From: Anaeramoeba flamelloides
Lineage: Eukaryota > Metamonada > Anaeramoebidae
Length of the DNA stretch: 64,000 nucleotides
Assembly: GCA_027625915.1 (NCBI GenBank)
Contig: JANTQA010000012.1
Location: forward strand, 713,001-777,000
Direction: 5' to 3'
This document shows positions 45,641-57,985 of the stretch, piece by piece. The stretch's first letter is position 1; every line of letters begins with the position of its first letter. The translations under genes were made by a program, and so were the position numbers. The notes beneath the pieces were generated by a model. The model did no database searches. It was not told where the DNA came from and saw only the letters and a list, made by a program, of their open reading frames with translations.

Positions 45641-47139
45641 GCTTTTTTTAAAAAAAGTCAAAGAAACCATTTAATAATAAATAAGTATTAACAGAAGATT
45701 AGTCTCATAATTTTTTGTTAAAGTTTAATTTTTAAAATAAAATTTTGAAATTATTAAGATATTTTTTATGATTTTTGATCTTGTGAAGTACGTTTCAATT
45801 AGTTTTGATCTTTTTTAATGAAATTTTTATTTATTTATTTTGGTTTTACGAATTCAAAAAAAACATTTTTGATAAAAATCATAACAATTCCATTTTCTCT
45901 TTTTCTCTTTTCTCATCTTTGAACCAACTTTTTTCTTTCAAACAGCCAATTAAATACCCATTTTTTGTTTTAATTCACTATAACTAAAGTAAAAACTTGT
46001 TCATGAAAAATCAAGTCCATTTTGTAAAGAAACCTCATTTTAAAAATTGTGACAAACTTTTTTTTTTGGTTTTAATTATATTTTTTATAATTTTTTAAAA
46101 TAGAAGATTTTTATATGTTGGTGATGTATTAAAAAGTGATTATTTATAAGATGTACTTTTCAGTTGTTCTCAAATATAAAAAAATATTTTTAAAAGTTTC
46201 CACTTATTATTTTAGATAAGTTACAATTTTTGAAATACTGTTTTAATTTCAAAAAAAATATAGTTTTATTTATATTCAAGCACAACTTAATTTATGCAAT
46301 GTATTATAAACTCCAATTCGAAATTTTTAACACACCAAAATTCAATTTTTGAAAAAAAATCATTTAATCAATTCTCAAAGAAATACCAAATTCGAACCAT
46401 TCAATATTTGAAATTATAACAATCGTTTATAAATTACAATACTCACAAAACAAAAAATAAATAAATATCAATACTAATAAATTATCTGTGTGTTAAAAAT
46501 TTTGTCGAGAGCAAAACCAAAAAAGACATTGAGAAATCTGCTTAAATTCTATTAGGATTATTGATCCATCCAATGGTTAGAAGATACAAATTAATTTTAT
46601 TTGGGTTCTTCTTTTTGGAACAACTCAACCGTAACATAATATCAATGGTTCGAAAAAATTTTTGATCGAACGAAATAAGTTACATAATTAAAAAAATAAA
46701 ATAAATACAAAAAACTACCAAAAGATGAAAAAATGATTTTCATATTTTACAAAAATCAAAATTATCTCTAACTTGAATGAAATTGTATTATTAAACTCCC
46801 TTTAACTGTGTTGTAAAATTTTAAATTTTAGTTTAGATAAAAGAAACGATAAAAAAGAATACAAAAAATCTATCATTCGTGATTAATTGAAAAAACTTCC
46901 AATATTTATGTGTTTTTATAAGTAAAATGATTTTATTACAAGCTGGTTAGGTTATCTTTTAAAGTTTAATTACTTGTTTGATTCCAAGTGTTAATAAAAT
47001 AAATTCTTGATTACTAAAATGCATTTTATAAAATTAAAAAGATAGGAATAAAATTAAATAGGGGAGAGATATATTTTTTTGTAAAAAATAAAAAAATCAA
47101 AAAGAAAAAGAAAAAAAAAATCAAAAAGAAAAACGGAAA

Positions 47140-47180
<41 letters not shown>

Positions 47181-47210
47181 AAAAATAAAAAAAATCTAAA
47201 AACGATTATC
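45640..47210. other. Intergenic AT-rich DNA
   Basis: No gene or repeat was recognised. A long interrupted A-run (about 47099-47186) directly follows the stop of the RBM25-like gene, which reads towards it from the right. Confidence 0.5.
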
Positions 47211-50132
47211 TCACTTCCGTTGTTGGTTTGTATTTGTATTTGTATTTTTAATTATTAATTCCCAAATTTGCTTAACCAAATTTATTGCTTCCTTGTCGAT
47301 GACCTGTTTCAGTTCTGTGATCAAATCTTGAGGGCTTGCGTGATTTTGTATTTGTTCAAGGATATATTCGGTTAAGAATTTACCTTCTGATTCGCCGAAT
47401 AGATCGATAATAATTTTTGTTACAAATGGTTTGATTACTCTCTCTAGGATTGACTGCTTATCAAATTCTTCCCAATTGATTGCCATATCAAAAATGTTTC
47501 CATTATTTAATTCTTTGGGGCTTTGTGTATTGGTTCTTACTTTTTTTGTTTTTTGAGTTTGATAAGGGGATGGAGATCTTGAGCGAGATCTTGAACGTGA
47601 CCATGAACGAGATCGCGAATATCGATCGTCATTAGTATGACGACTGCGATGACTACGGCGACTGCGATGATCGCGGTTACTACGGTGGCTACGGCGATTA
47701 CTCTTGCGTTTTCTTTCTGAAGATTCATGTTCTGAGTGACGATCATAATATTTTTCTCTTTTTCTTTCATTATTTGGAGATAATTCTGAATTGCGTATAT
47801 TATTATCATTATTGTTAATATTCTGATTATTATTAGTATTTTGAAAATGATGTGATTCATTTTGATAATTCTGATTATTATTTAGAATTTCATTATTTTT
47901 AATTGTTTCCCTTTGAAGAATATTATTATTAACATTTTGATTATTATTCATATTATCATTATAAATGCCTTGATTATTATTATTATTATTATTATTGAGA
48001 GTATTATTATTATTATTATTAATATTCTGATTATTATTAATATTCTGATTATTATTCATATTATTATAACTATTAATATTATTTTGATTATTCATTAAAT
48101 TAAAATTTTGGTTTTTTTGTAATAAATTTGATTGTAATAATTGATTTTGAATTTGCAATTGTTGTTGTTGTTTTTCTTTTAATTGCTTTAATTGCTGTAA
48201 TTGTTGTTTTTGAAATTGAATTGTGTTTGGCTTTGATGTGCCTCTAATAACCATTAGGGGAATACTATTAGAAGATTTATTTAATTCCTGTGTATTAATT
48301 TTGAGAAAATCTGGAATTTCTGTTGCGAGATCTTTTGACTGTCGCGAAGAAGTGTTTGTTGGTAAATTTGTTTCAATTTCATTATTATTTTGGAAAACGG
48401 ATGTTAATTTTGTTATTTTCAATTTCTTTTTAGGTTTTGATAAATTAATGCCAATGCTACCAGTGAAGGGTTCTTTTTTGATCAGGTTTGAATTAATATT
48501 TATATTAATAGGTTGTCGAACTTGTTCATTTTGATTAACACCCATATTCACACCCATATTCACGTCCATATTCACGTCCATATTCACATTCATATTTGTA
48601 TTTATATTGCTCTGTATATTTATATTTTGATTTTCATTTTTAATTTTATTTTCTTTTTGGTTTGGTTGTAACATTTTTTGATTATTAATCAAGATCTTTT
48701 TACTGTTTTTTTGATTTTTTTTTAAAATCTGTTGTATATATTGGTTTTTCCTTTTTTCAATTTCTAATTCTTTTATTTTCTGCTCTCTTTTTTGTCGTTT
48801 TTTTCTCTCTTCATCTCTACTTTGTTGATCTTGCTTCATTTCTTCTTCTCGATCAATTTTTCGGAGATTTCTCATCTTCCAATATTTGGAATTTTTTCTT
48901 GTTTTTGTTTTTAGAAATTTAAAAAATCCTTCCATCCAATCAAATTCTAAACATGTCTCTTCGTGGCTGCTCCATTTTTTCTTTAAATCGGATTCCTTAT
49001 TTTTATTTTTCCATTCAACTCTTTTGTATTCTCGAATTAAATCATCCTCTTCATCTTCCCAACTATGCAAAAGATGCTTATAATCAATTTTCTTTTTGTT
49101 GCCTTGGATTTTTTCCAAAATCTCCATACGCGGTAGACTTGTTGGGTTATTTAAGATCACCTCACTTTCAGTTAAATATGGATCAATGTAGTCATTGCCC
49201 TTTTTGCCCATGCTTCGACTACGGCTCCTGCTTCTGGAAATACTTCTGCTTCTTCGGTAACTATTTCTATTCCTTCTTGGGGAATGGCGGCGAGAGTTCC
49301 TGTAATAATTGTCGTCGTTCCGAGAATAATTGCGTGACGAACGACTTTCTCTTCGTGATCTGTACCCCCGTGCGCCATAATCATAATCATTATTGCGGCC
49401 ATAATCATAGTTATAATCAGAATCAGATCTTCGTGGCGATCTGGATCGGGATCTGGATCTGGATCTGGATTGGTTGTGATAACGATTGACATGATAGTGA
49501 TGCCCTCTCTGAGTACGGTGGCTCCTACTGCTACTATAACGATCGCTGTTCTTGCTAGAATTTTTCGAGGAAGAACTTGAATTCTTTGATTTTAGTAATG
49601 ACTTTGCTTTTGTTGGTGGCAAAATTTCAAGGGTTCCCCCTTTCTTTTTTTTCAAAATCTGTTGTTGTGTCTCCCATGCTTTTATCGTGATGTTGATTTG
49701 GTCTTTAATTTTTTTATCTGACTTGTTTAATTGCTTGTTGCCTCTTTTCCTTTCAACAACTTTGATTAATTCCTTATTTTTGGAATCAGCCGTTAAAACC
49801 AATTTGTTCCCTTGGATCGGGCACTCAGGGATAATTAAAATCGCAGCTAATGCAGACTCGGCTTCAAAGAAGTCGCAATAGCCAAAGGACTTTGGTTGTT
49901 GTGTGATCGGATCAACAACCCTCTTCCAGTTTAAAATGGAGCCACACAAATTTAAGACCGTTTTTAAGAGGGTGTCGTCAACATTTAATGGGATCTTTCC
50001 AACGTAGATAGTTGTAATGTTTTCTGGCTTCACAGAAGTCGTCATTGTAGTGTTTGTGTTCCTCATATCATTCGAGAGAACAGATGACGCCATACTTAAT
50101 TGCCGATTTAGAAATTGCTGTGGGAGCGTCAT
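47211..50132 (-). CDS. RBM25: RBM25/Snu71-like splicing factor (RRM, RS region, PWI)
   Basis: This intronless 973-residue frame from ATG to TGA has the full domain order of RBM25, a U1 snRNP-associated splicing regulator (Snu71 in yeast). An RRM spans about 40-125 (TTIYVGKIPLNVDD ... KSFGYCDFFEAESALAA). Next come two Arg/Ser-rich blocks with Tyr/Asp (about 200-320), an acidic helical region (HSWEDEEDDLIREYKRVEWK) that fits the conserved RBM25 core, and a charged coiled coil (DEERKKRQKREQKIKEL). A long Gln/Asn-rich stretch (about 500-760) and another RS/His block follow. The C-terminal PWI domain (about 895-970) has QSILERVIKPFVTKIIIDLF and ITELKQVIDKEAINLVKQIW. In RBM25 the PWI binds RNA and the RS regions guide nuclear-speckle localisation. 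The Asn-rich insert is typical of this genome and absent from animal homologues. A (T)n run of more than 30 lies just upstream of the start. Confidence 0.92.
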   Translation of the reverse strand: MTLPQQFLNRQLSMASSVLSNDMRNTNTTMTTSVKPENITTIYVGKIPLNVDDTLLKTVLNLCGSILNWKRVVDPITQQPKSFGYCDFFEAESALAAILIIPECPIQGNKLVLTADSKNKELIKVVERKRGNKQLNKSDKKIKDQINITIKAWETQQQILKKKKGGTLEILPPTKAKSLLKSKNSSSSSKNSSKNSDRYSSSRSHRTQRGHHYHVNRYHNQSRSRSRSRSRSPRRSDSDYNYDYGRNNDYDYGARGYRSRRESRSSRNYSRNDDNYYRNSRRHSPRRNRNSYRRSRSISRSRSRSRSMGKKGNDYIDPYLTESEVILNNPTSLPRMEILEKIQGNKKKIDYKHLLHSWEDEEDDLIREYKRVEWKNKNKESDLKKKWSSHEETCLEFDWMEGFFKFLKTKTRKNSKYWKMRNLRKIDREEEMKQDQQSRDEERKKRQKREQKIKELEIEKRKNQYIQQILKKNQKNSKKILINNQKMLQPNQKENKIKNENQNINIQSNINTNMNVNMDVNMDVNMGVNMGVNQNEQVRQPINININSNLIKKEPFTGSIGINLSKPKKKLKITKLTSVFQNNNEIETNLPTNTSSRQSKDLATEIPDFLKINTQELNKSSNSIPLMVIRGTSKPNTIQFQKQQLQQLKQLKEKQQQQLQIQNQLLQSNLLQKNQNFNLMNNQNNINSYNNMNNNQNINNNQNINNNNNNTLNNNNNNNNQGIYNDNMNNNQNVNNNILQRETIKNNEILNNNQNYQNESHHFQNTNNNQNINNNDNNIRNSELSPNNERKREKYYDRHSEHESSERKRKSNRRSHRSNRDHRSRRSHRSRHTNDDRYSRSRSWSRSRSRSRSPSPYQTQKTKKVRTNTQSPKELNNGNIFDMAINWEEFDKQSILERVIKPFVTKIIIDLFGESEGKFLTEYILEQIQNHASPQDLITELKQVIDKEAINLVKQIWELIIKNTNTNTNQQRK

Positions 50133-50177
50133 GTCTAAGTGGTTAGAAGTTTCAGAATAAAGTAAAAAGAAAAAAAA

Positions 50178-50212
<35 letters not shown>

Positions 50213-53200
50213 ATTTCCTCGTAAAGAGTGTTAGGAATCGAAAAAAAAATCAAGGAGTAAATAGATAAAAAACTTACTTAAATTATTATTCGGAAACATA
50301 TTCATTGTTTTTGTCTTGGTTTTTTTATTTTATTATTATTACTTTTTTTATTTTTTGGTTGTGAAGCGTTAGAAAAAAGTTCAAAAGTATGAGATAATTT
50401 GAAGAAAAATGAAAAATTCAGTTTGAAATTTAAGTTTGGAATTGATATTTCGATATCCTATGAATTGATTGAAAAGGGAATAGTAGTGAGAACTTGATTA
50501 TGTTGTTGAAATTGTAAGTATTATGTTAAAGAAAAATATAAAAACAAAAAAAAAGAGGAAAATAATTTTTTTACATTCTTGTTCATATTGTTTAATAGAG
50601 TTTTGAAGAAAGAATTATATTAGTTTAAATGTAAAAAAATTTTGTAAAAGTACTTGGTTTTTTAATAATATTCTTTGAAATCTACTGTTTTGAAAGTTGA
50701 TTTATTGGGGTTTATTACAAACAAATGGAAATAATTAAATTTTAACATTAATTGTTAATTAATTTATATAATAAAATTTATATATTTTGGAGATTGTATT
50801 ATAAGAGATTCAGAATATTACATAATGCCAGGGACTTAATATTTTGAGTGACAACTAAAAGAGAATCACAGAAACAAAAGTTAGTTATTTTTTTCAGATC
50901 AAGTTTTAAGACATCTTACTTTTATTACTTTCTAGATTTTAGTAATGTTAACTATGATTGAAATTTTATCTTTCTGTAAAAATATCACAAAAACCCATCA
51001 AATATTTAATCCTTAAAAGATTTTATCAATAATCTTTTTTTTTACTTATCAATAATTGATTAAATATAATAAAATTTAATTGTTGTATAATATTTTTTTT
51101 TTTCAAATATATAGGAGTATAAAAAAGAAACAGTTGTTATAAAAATCATTTATTTGATACTATTTATTTTTAAATTTTTAATTAATATATTTATTAATTT
51201 GAATTTATTTTATTTGCTTGAAAATCTTGAAAATTGTATAATAGTAAAGTATAAAATATGGATATTTTCTTTTTGGAGTAATAGTAACTCTTTGAAATAA
51301 TTAAGTTTTTGTATAAATCAATATTGGATAAAAATTCAATTAAAAAATATTTATTTTGGGTATTTGATTGTATTTTCCCGATTTTAAAAAAGTGTGCTAA
51401 GAGATCATTTTGATTCGATGTGAGTATTGTTGCTTTTTCCATGTATTTTTTATTAAACTAAATGAAAAAAAATTGATTCAATGGGTTGAATAAAGAAAAT
51501 ATATGTTTCTATTCAAGTTTCAAATAATTATTGTCTTTATTTTTTTTTACAAATTAATAATAATTATTAAACTGAATTATTTGAAGACTAAGAGATCTTA
51601 TTATCCTAATTTTTTAAACACTTATATATATATAATAAGATTTTTTTTTTTTTTATCAAAGAAAATAATTTGAATTCCTAATTTCAATAGAAACTAAATT
51701 TTGAATTTTTAAAAAAATGGAAAACAGTTTTTAAAACTTTATATAAACAATATCTCATTTCAGAAAATAATAATTAATAAAATTTCACTTGAGAACAAAA
51801 ATTAAATGAATTTGTGGTCATTTTTTAATAAAAATTTTTATAAAAATAAAATAAAAATTAATTAAAAATCAATTGAAATTTTATGAATCATTATTAAAAT
51901 ATCCAATAAAAGTTAAGGTGAATTGAAAGGAAATTTTTATCCGAATTTAATGGAATTCGACCAAAAAAATTTTAGAGAAATAAAAAATAGTGAAAAAAAT
52001 AAATAAAATATATTTCAATTCTAAAGTAGGTTAATTATTTTTTTATTATTTTATTTGTGAGAAACAAAAAATTACCCAAAATATATAAAAGGAAAAATAT
52101 AAATTAAAGTTAAAGTAAAAGTAAAAAAAAAATAAGCTACAATAATCAAAGAGTCTTCTAACAGCCTTTTTTTATCGAAAATTTTCTTCTTGAAATATAC
52201 AAATTTATTTAGTAAGCTAGTCTTTCCTTTAATTATAATATTCTGAAGATTAGTTCCCCATTTTTATTTTTAGATATTTATTATTATTATTAGAAAAAAA
52301 CTAATAAAAAAAAAATAATCAATAAAATTCAACAAAAAGAACTTTAATTAAGTCAAAATTTGATTATTTACTATTTTCAAGTTTAACAACAAAAAAATCC
52401 CAAAAAAATAAAATAGAACAGAAAAAAAAAATATTCAATATAATTATTTTATAAAAAACTTTTAGAAAAAATAGAGAAATATTGGTGATAAAGATGAAAG
52501 GTTTTTATATATTCTAAACAATACTAGCTAAAGATGAAAAATAAACTTTTCAAAAAAAAAAAAAATCACGACTTTTTTTCAAATGGTTAAAAGGATTTAT
52601 TCATAGAGTTGATTTATTTTTACTATCTGTTTGTCATTGGTCAGTTTGGAAATATTATAATATTATAGTGGCTGTTATAAAGTATTATTGTGCTTATTAT
52701 ATTATGTTTTCTATCAAAAATCATTGAATAATTTACATTTGAAATCTTATAATTTTTGATGGAACATTTTTCAAAAAATTGTAACAAAATTAATCAAATT
52801 CATCAAATCAAAATTGAGGGATATATTATTAATATATTCAAATCTAAAATTTTTGATGATATAAGTTGAAAAAAAAAAAAAGGGAAAATGGAATGATGTG
52901 ATATATATATATATAGGTACATATATAAACCATATTTTTACTTTTTTTTTTTTATTAAGAAAGTAGCTAGAATATAAAACAATTAAAAACCTATAAATAG
53001 GATTAACAATGCTAAAAAGAAGAATTTTTTGATTAACATTGAATATTAAAATTTTGAAATCAAAATGCCTTTCTTTAATCTCTTGATGGATAGAATCAAT
53101 GTAAATCAGAGTTCGATATTTGGTTATTCAATTTTTCGAACATTTTATTATTATTATATTTTTAGTTTTATTAAATTCTTGTTCTGAATATAGAAATATG

Positions 53201-53785
53201 TAGAGAATGAGTGAAATAAATCCAACAGTAAACCATAAAAATTAACCCGAAAAGGTGAGTATTTGCTACAAATATTATATTTTTGAAGATCTAAACAAGA
53301 AAAATCCCCTTTCACAATAAACTTTATGAGATCAAGACTGTAAAAAAAATATATTTCAACCAAAGTATAATTTTGAAGATTTATTTATTCTTTAAATTCT
53401 TAATTTAGATGAGAATAAACACAGAATTACCTTGCATTTTTCACTTTACCACATTCTGATTAATTATTATTTGAGGAAATATTTTTTTTACAAAATTTAT
53501 TTTTCAAAATTTGTTCTTTCAAACTTTTTTATTCCAAGTAATTGGTAATAAATACTACTGTTTCATAGATTAAAATAAAAGAATTAAGTTATCGAAATCA
53601 AAAAAACAACTCTAAAAATTTCAATCTAAAGAAAATGAAAATATATACTACAAAATTGAAATCATGGATAAAAAATTATGTTGTTTTTCAAATTGATGAA
53701 TAATAAATAATTACAAGAATATACAAACCTACAAGTGTAAAAATCATTTCAGTATTGTACTTCTTTGTTTATAAAAATAGTTATT
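50133..53785. other. Intergenic AT-rich DNA
   Basis: No gene or clear repeat was recognised in 3.6 kb. There is a long T-run at about 50178-50210, just upstream of the RBM25-like start, and several TA microsatellites. An 82-codon minus-strand frame at 51442..51194 cannot be assigned. Confidence 0.5.
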
Positions 53786-53789
53786 TCTT

Positions 53790-54070
53790 CATTAATTATG
53801 ATACTTGCCTGGTAAGCCCTTCAAGTTCAAGAAAACTTGAATAATATATGATGATGTATTTGGTAAAATTCTATTGCATTTAAAAAAGAAAGGAAGTGAT
53901 TTGGGATAGAAAAATCAAGAGTTAATCGAAAATAATTTTTTTAAATTCAAACAAACTCAAACATCCCCAATAGTTTATTAAATGGAATTTATTGTAATTT
54001 AGAACATCTAATATACTGGAAAGTTTCCTGGAACTTGGGGGGGCTACCAGGAAAGTATCACTATTAATGA
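53790..54070. mobile_element. Small MITE, about 0.28 kb, with about 60-bp TIRs
   Basis: The left arm TCATTAATTATGATACTTGC plus CTGGTAAGCCC is matched on the other strand by TCATTAATAGTGATACTTTC plus CTGGTAGCCC, and pairing continues through CAAGTTC. The right arm carries a run of seven G. The interior is non-coding. Confidence 0.75.
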
Positions 54071-54322
54071 AACAAATCACTTTTTTTTTTAACAGAATTG
54101 AAAAATTCAGAATTAATTTTTTTATCGGCGTAGATCCAATAAATGATTTTTTTCCAAGAAAATTTAAAAAATACCCTATTTACTTAAACCAAAACTAGGA
54201 TTTGCAGAATTAAATTTTAATTAATATTAAGAATAATTAAAGAAATCCTTTAGAAAAAAAAGTTTTTTTGATCAAAATTAAAAAGAAAACAAAGTAAACG
54301 AAGAATTATGTATATCAAATAT

Positions 54323-55087
54323 CAAGGGGTTAGCGTCAACCAAGGAGAAGCCTAAGATCAACGTAGGATGTTATTGTGCCGTAACTACATAAGTCCTACA
54401 TGGACCAAATGTCTCTAAAAAATCAATTAGCCAAATAGTAATATTTTGTTAATCTAATCAATTAAAAATGATCCATGTATTAGTAAAAAACCCAATAATT
54501 TCAGAAAACAATCTGTATTTCCCCACATATTTAAAGGGTGGGATATCAATATTCAGACTTCTAAAGTTGCAAAATATCTTTCTTAAATTTGTGGCGAATT
54601 GTAGATTAATAGTTAAAAAATACAATCTTGTTAAAAAATCAAATAATTAATCAATAGATTTTTTTGACAAATTATTTCTGAAATCTTGGAAATATATTGA
54701 TGTTGCAATTAGCTTCATATAAAAAGGAAACTAAACTAATCAGTCTTTGGGTTTTATGTTGATAATTATAAAGTTAATCTTTGAAATTACTAAAATTAAA
54801 AAAATAGTTACTTTTGGAAGTTTTAATAATGAATTATCAACTAATGGAAATACTATTATTTTGAGTTTCTATTTTTCTATTTGGAAAAGGAATTATAAAA
54901 ATAATGAATTCTAAAATGAAAACTTTTTTATAGTGATCATTAGTAAAAAAAAAAATAATTTATCCTGTAATAACATTTATAATAGATTTTTTAGAAGCTA
55001 TTGGAGCCATGATGCATTCATCCCATTTAAACCCAATTACGACATACTTTGATTCTGGATAAATCTATTGTAACGCTAATCCCTTAA
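54323..55087. mobile_element. TIR element, about 0.77 kb
   Basis: The left end CAAGGGGTTAGCGTCA and the inverted right end (TTAAGGGATTAGCGTTA on the other strand) match over about 17 bp. The interior starts with a less AT-rich stretch (about 54335-54420) that folds back on itself (CGTAGGATGT against ACATAAGTCCTACATG). A 60-codon frame at 54468-54650 cannot be assigned. Confidence 0.6.
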
Positions 55088-55319
55088 ACAGACAAGATCA
55101 ATAAATAAATGTTTTTTTTATATTTTTTTAAAATGATTTTTGGGGTGATATAGATTTCCATTTAAATTTTGATCTGTAAATATATTACCCTAAGTAAATA
55201 TTATACTCTCCTATATTTATTAAAAAAGTTAATGTAATTGATTCAAGAAATGATTTGAAGTAATCAATATAGAATTAAATCTGGTTATTAAAATTGGTAA
55301 AACGTAGTCATTTTCATAA

Positions 55320-55510
55320 TTTTAAAAAACTTTTCACTGTTTTTTGTTTTGCAAAAAGCCACAGTTCTTTAAATTGTAACTTTTTTCAAGTTTTAATTGT
55401 AAAAACTTTTTTATTGAAAGTTATTCGATTCTGATCTTTTAATTACTTTAGAATAAATTTTAAAAACACAAGTGTTGTGAAAAGTCAAAAAAAGTAGACA
55501 CAATTGTTGA
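55320..55510 (+). repeat. Dispersed block R6, copy upstream of the PINX1-like gene
   Basis: It shares TTGAAAGTTATT, GATCTTTT, TTTTAAAAACA and ACACAATT blocks, in order, with 7945-8150. It ends about 107 bp before the start codon of the next gene. Confidence 0.5.
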
Positions 55511-55617
55511 GCTCTTCTTGAAGTAACAAGATTTATTTATCATTTTTTTTTGTTACACTTTTAAACAAACTTTTCAACACGTTTTTTTTTTTTATTGTAT
55601 TTAATTACGAATTTTGA

Positions 55618-56253
55618 ATGAGTAGTCTTCTTGTTTCAGGCGACAATTATGGATTAAAAATCTTAAAAAAATTCGGATACAAAGAAGGAGGTGGAGTTGG
55701 ACCTAACAATGTAGTACAAGAATCTATCAAGGTAAAAAAAAAGACAGATCGTTCTGGGTTAGGTAAAAAAAGTGATCCTTTAGGCGACTCAGTTTGGAGA
55801 GAATCAATCAACGAATACCAACAGATCTTAAACCGCCTCAGTAAATCAGACAAGAAGAGCGATGACAAATCAACGAATAGAAAAAGAACAAACTCTGAAA
55901 GAGATAATACAGGCAACGAACTGAACAAAAACGAAAGAGCTTTTGGGAAATTTGTTTCATCAAAAAAAGTCTCTGAGTTCTCAAAAGACGAATTTAATTG
56001 CATTTTTGGGGTTGATGAAAATGTCGAACAAAGTTCACCCCAAAAGGAGAAGGATACAAAACAGAATAAGAAAAAAGTTACAAGAAAAACGAAAAATAAA
56101 AATAAAAAAAGAAGAACAAACAAAAAGAGTCCAAAAGGAATTGAAAACGATTTGAAAAAAACAACCAAGAAATTGAAAAATGAAAAAGGAAAAATGAAAA
56201 AAAGAAAAAAGAAAAAAAATCAAAAAAAAAAAAAAAAACAATTAAATCTTTAA
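55618..56253 (+). CDS. PINX1: PINX1-like G-patch protein
   Basis: The 211-residue intronless frame opens with a G-patch at about 11-57: LKILKKFGYKEGGGVGPNN ... IKVKKKTDRSGLGKK. It then follows PINX1 (yeast Pxr1/Gno1) order: a Trp-containing helix (DSVWRESINEYQQILNRLS, like the DNWIAHQDDFNQLLAEL of human PINX1), then FGKFVSSKKVSEFSKDEF and CIFG, matching the family's FTKGKDLS...DLxCIFG signature. G-patches of this family activate the helicase Prp43/DHX15 in rRNA processing, and PINX1 also restrains telomerase. The C-terminal 60 residues are nearly all Lys/Arg, fitting a nucleolar localisation tail. The N-terminal KW...AWS segment of animal PINX1 is absent. GPATCH4 is the main alternative, but the CIFG motif favours PINX1. 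Confidence 0.8.
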   Translation: MSSLLVSGDNYGLKILKKFGYKEGGGVGPNNVVQESIKVKKKTDRSGLGKKSDPLGDSVWRESINEYQQILNRLSKSDKKSDDKSTNRKRTNSERDNTGNELNKNERAFGKFVSSKKVSEFSKDEFNCIFGVDENVEQSSPQKEKDTKQNKKKVTRKTKNKNKKRRTNKKSPKGIENDLKKTTKKLKNEKGKMKKRKKKKNQKKKKKQLNL

Positions 56254-56432
56254 CAGGTTCATTTTTTCTGCAGAATTGATGAATTGCTTGAATAATTGTT
56301 TATTCGTTTCTGTCATTTAGTATACTTTAACACAATAAATTTAATTTTTATACATCGTTTTACACTTGACTTTTTCTTTTTTCTTTTTCTTTTTTTCTTC
56401 ACATTAAAAATTATTTATTACGTAATTTTATT

Positions 56433-56687
56433 TTGGAAATTTCCTATTTTTTTCAGAATCAATTATGTTTTGTGAATTTCAATTATTTTGATGGAAGAAA
56501 TCACGAAACTTTTTCAACACAATTTCTGTACTCTCAATTGAAGAAAGATCCTGCCTGTAAAAAGAAATTTTCAATAAATCAAAATATTGGGAATACAAAG
56601 GATTTTGAAATTTGGAAGGAAAAATCGCATTTTTTCCTATCTGTTTTGACAAAGAAGATGACAAACCAAGTGTCTGTTTGGGTTTAA
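56433..56687 (+). CDS. Unassigned 84-codon frame
   Basis: The frame crosses a TTTTTTTCAG acceptor-like site at 56446-56456. The rest (FDGRNHETFSTQFLYSQLKK, CKKKFSINQNIGNTKDF) has a protein-like composition. The opposite strand is also open over most of it. It might be a last exon of an unseen gene or a dead fragment; no family is recognised. Confidence 0.2.
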   Translation: MEISYFFQNQLCFVNFNYFDGRNHETFSTQFLYSQLKKDPACKKKFSINQNIGNTKDFEIWKEKSHFFLSVLTKKMTNQVSVWV

Positions 56688-57078
56688 TTTGATTCTTTTA
56701 GTATTAGATTTTTAAATAATAAGGTAATTGTTTGCAACAACTTTTTGTTCATACCAGTATTTGAATCATAAGTGTAATAAAATTTCACTTCATTTCGAGA
56801 ATTTTTACTTCAAAATTCTTCTGTTGTGATTCTTATTTCACGGAAAGCCCCTGGTTTATGAATAAAAAAATAGAAACAAATAAAATGATAACACAAATCT
56901 CAACCTTTTCTTTTTTCCAAAAGAAGATATTATAAAAGAAATTTCAGTCACTTAGTTATCTCTGATTATATGTTTGATATTTTTTGATAAAATTGTAGGG
57001 ATAAATTAAGAACCCTAATGAAATTCAGGTTTCAAATAATTGGATAAAAGAATGTCTATGAACTTTTTTTCCATTTTA

Positions 57079-57954
57079 CCATTGTGAAAAAAAGTTGGGT
57101 TCATTCAAAAAAAATTACATTCAAAAATTTGTTTTTGTTTTTTTAAATATCAAATATTAGTAAAATGATTTTTGATCAAAGTATTATTTTATGAACAAAT
57201 CTTACATTTAAGGACAAAAAAAGTCACTATCAATAATAATTTTCAAAAGTAATAGTAAATTGTGGCATTTTGACCTTTTAGAATTACTGTGGAATGCTAA
57301 AAATACAAAATTGACTTTTAATTGTAAACTTTACAAAAAAGGTTAATTGTTTTTTTATTAGATTACATTCCAAGATCAAGTTAGTGATTGTTTGGGAAGA
57401 CCAAAAATGAATGACTATTTTAAATTAAGGGTTGTTCTATAAGTTATTTAAAGAATTTAAATGGTTTCTGAAATCTTGGTATTTCGTTATTTTGTCGTTT
57501 TGATTGTAAAACAATTTGTGAAAAACAATCTCTTCTGAAAAAATAGCTTTTTTTGGGAAGATTATTTGATTCAATTTATTTTAAAAGGATATTTAAGATT
57601 AACCCTGATAAATTCACGTTATCTAAAAATGATAATTATCTCATTGAATTAATAGATTTTAATATTTCTCCATAAAAACTTTTCTTATTTTTGGTAAAGT
57701 GTGCAATTAAAATTCGGTTTTTTGTATTTTTAGTTTTCCACAGCAATTCTGATGGGTTAAAAGGCAATAAAATAATATTGTTTTTGAAATTGTTATAATT
57801 GATTATGACTTTGGTTTTTCTTAAATGTAAGATTTGTTCATGAAATAATACTTTGATCAAAAACCATTTTACTAATATTTGATATTTAAAAAAACGAATA
57901 CAAATTTTTAACTGACCCAATTTTTTTTAATGAACCAAATTTTTTTCACAATGG
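57079..57954. mobile_element. TIR element with about 140-bp inverted arms
   Basis: The left arm (57079-57220) starts CATTGTGAAAAAAAGTTGGG. The right arm (57815-57954) is its inverted copy ending TTTTTTTCACAATGG, with shared inner blocks ATCAAATATTAGTAAAATG and CTTACATTTAAGGAC. The interior has a 94-codon minus-strand frame (57920..57636) that partly uses the arm and matches no known transposase. Confidence 0.8.
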
Positions 57955-57985
57955 CGATTGTATTTCCAGTATTTTTTTTCGTCTT

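Noticed and set aside
45805-45987. 60-codon Phe/Asn-rich plus-strand frame
   Set aside because: Composition and length match chance frames in AT-rich spacer, and no domain or neighbouring splice signal supports it.
48953-49489. 178-codon plus-strand frame opposite the RBM25-like gene
   Set aside because: It is antisense to the Arg/Ser-rich region of a clearly coding gene, whose codon bias leaves the other strand open.
54335-54420. Less AT-rich stretch that folds back, considered as a tRNA or other ncRNA
   Set aside because: It lacks a tRNA cloverleaf and TTCGA-type arm, and it lies just inside one end of a TIR element.
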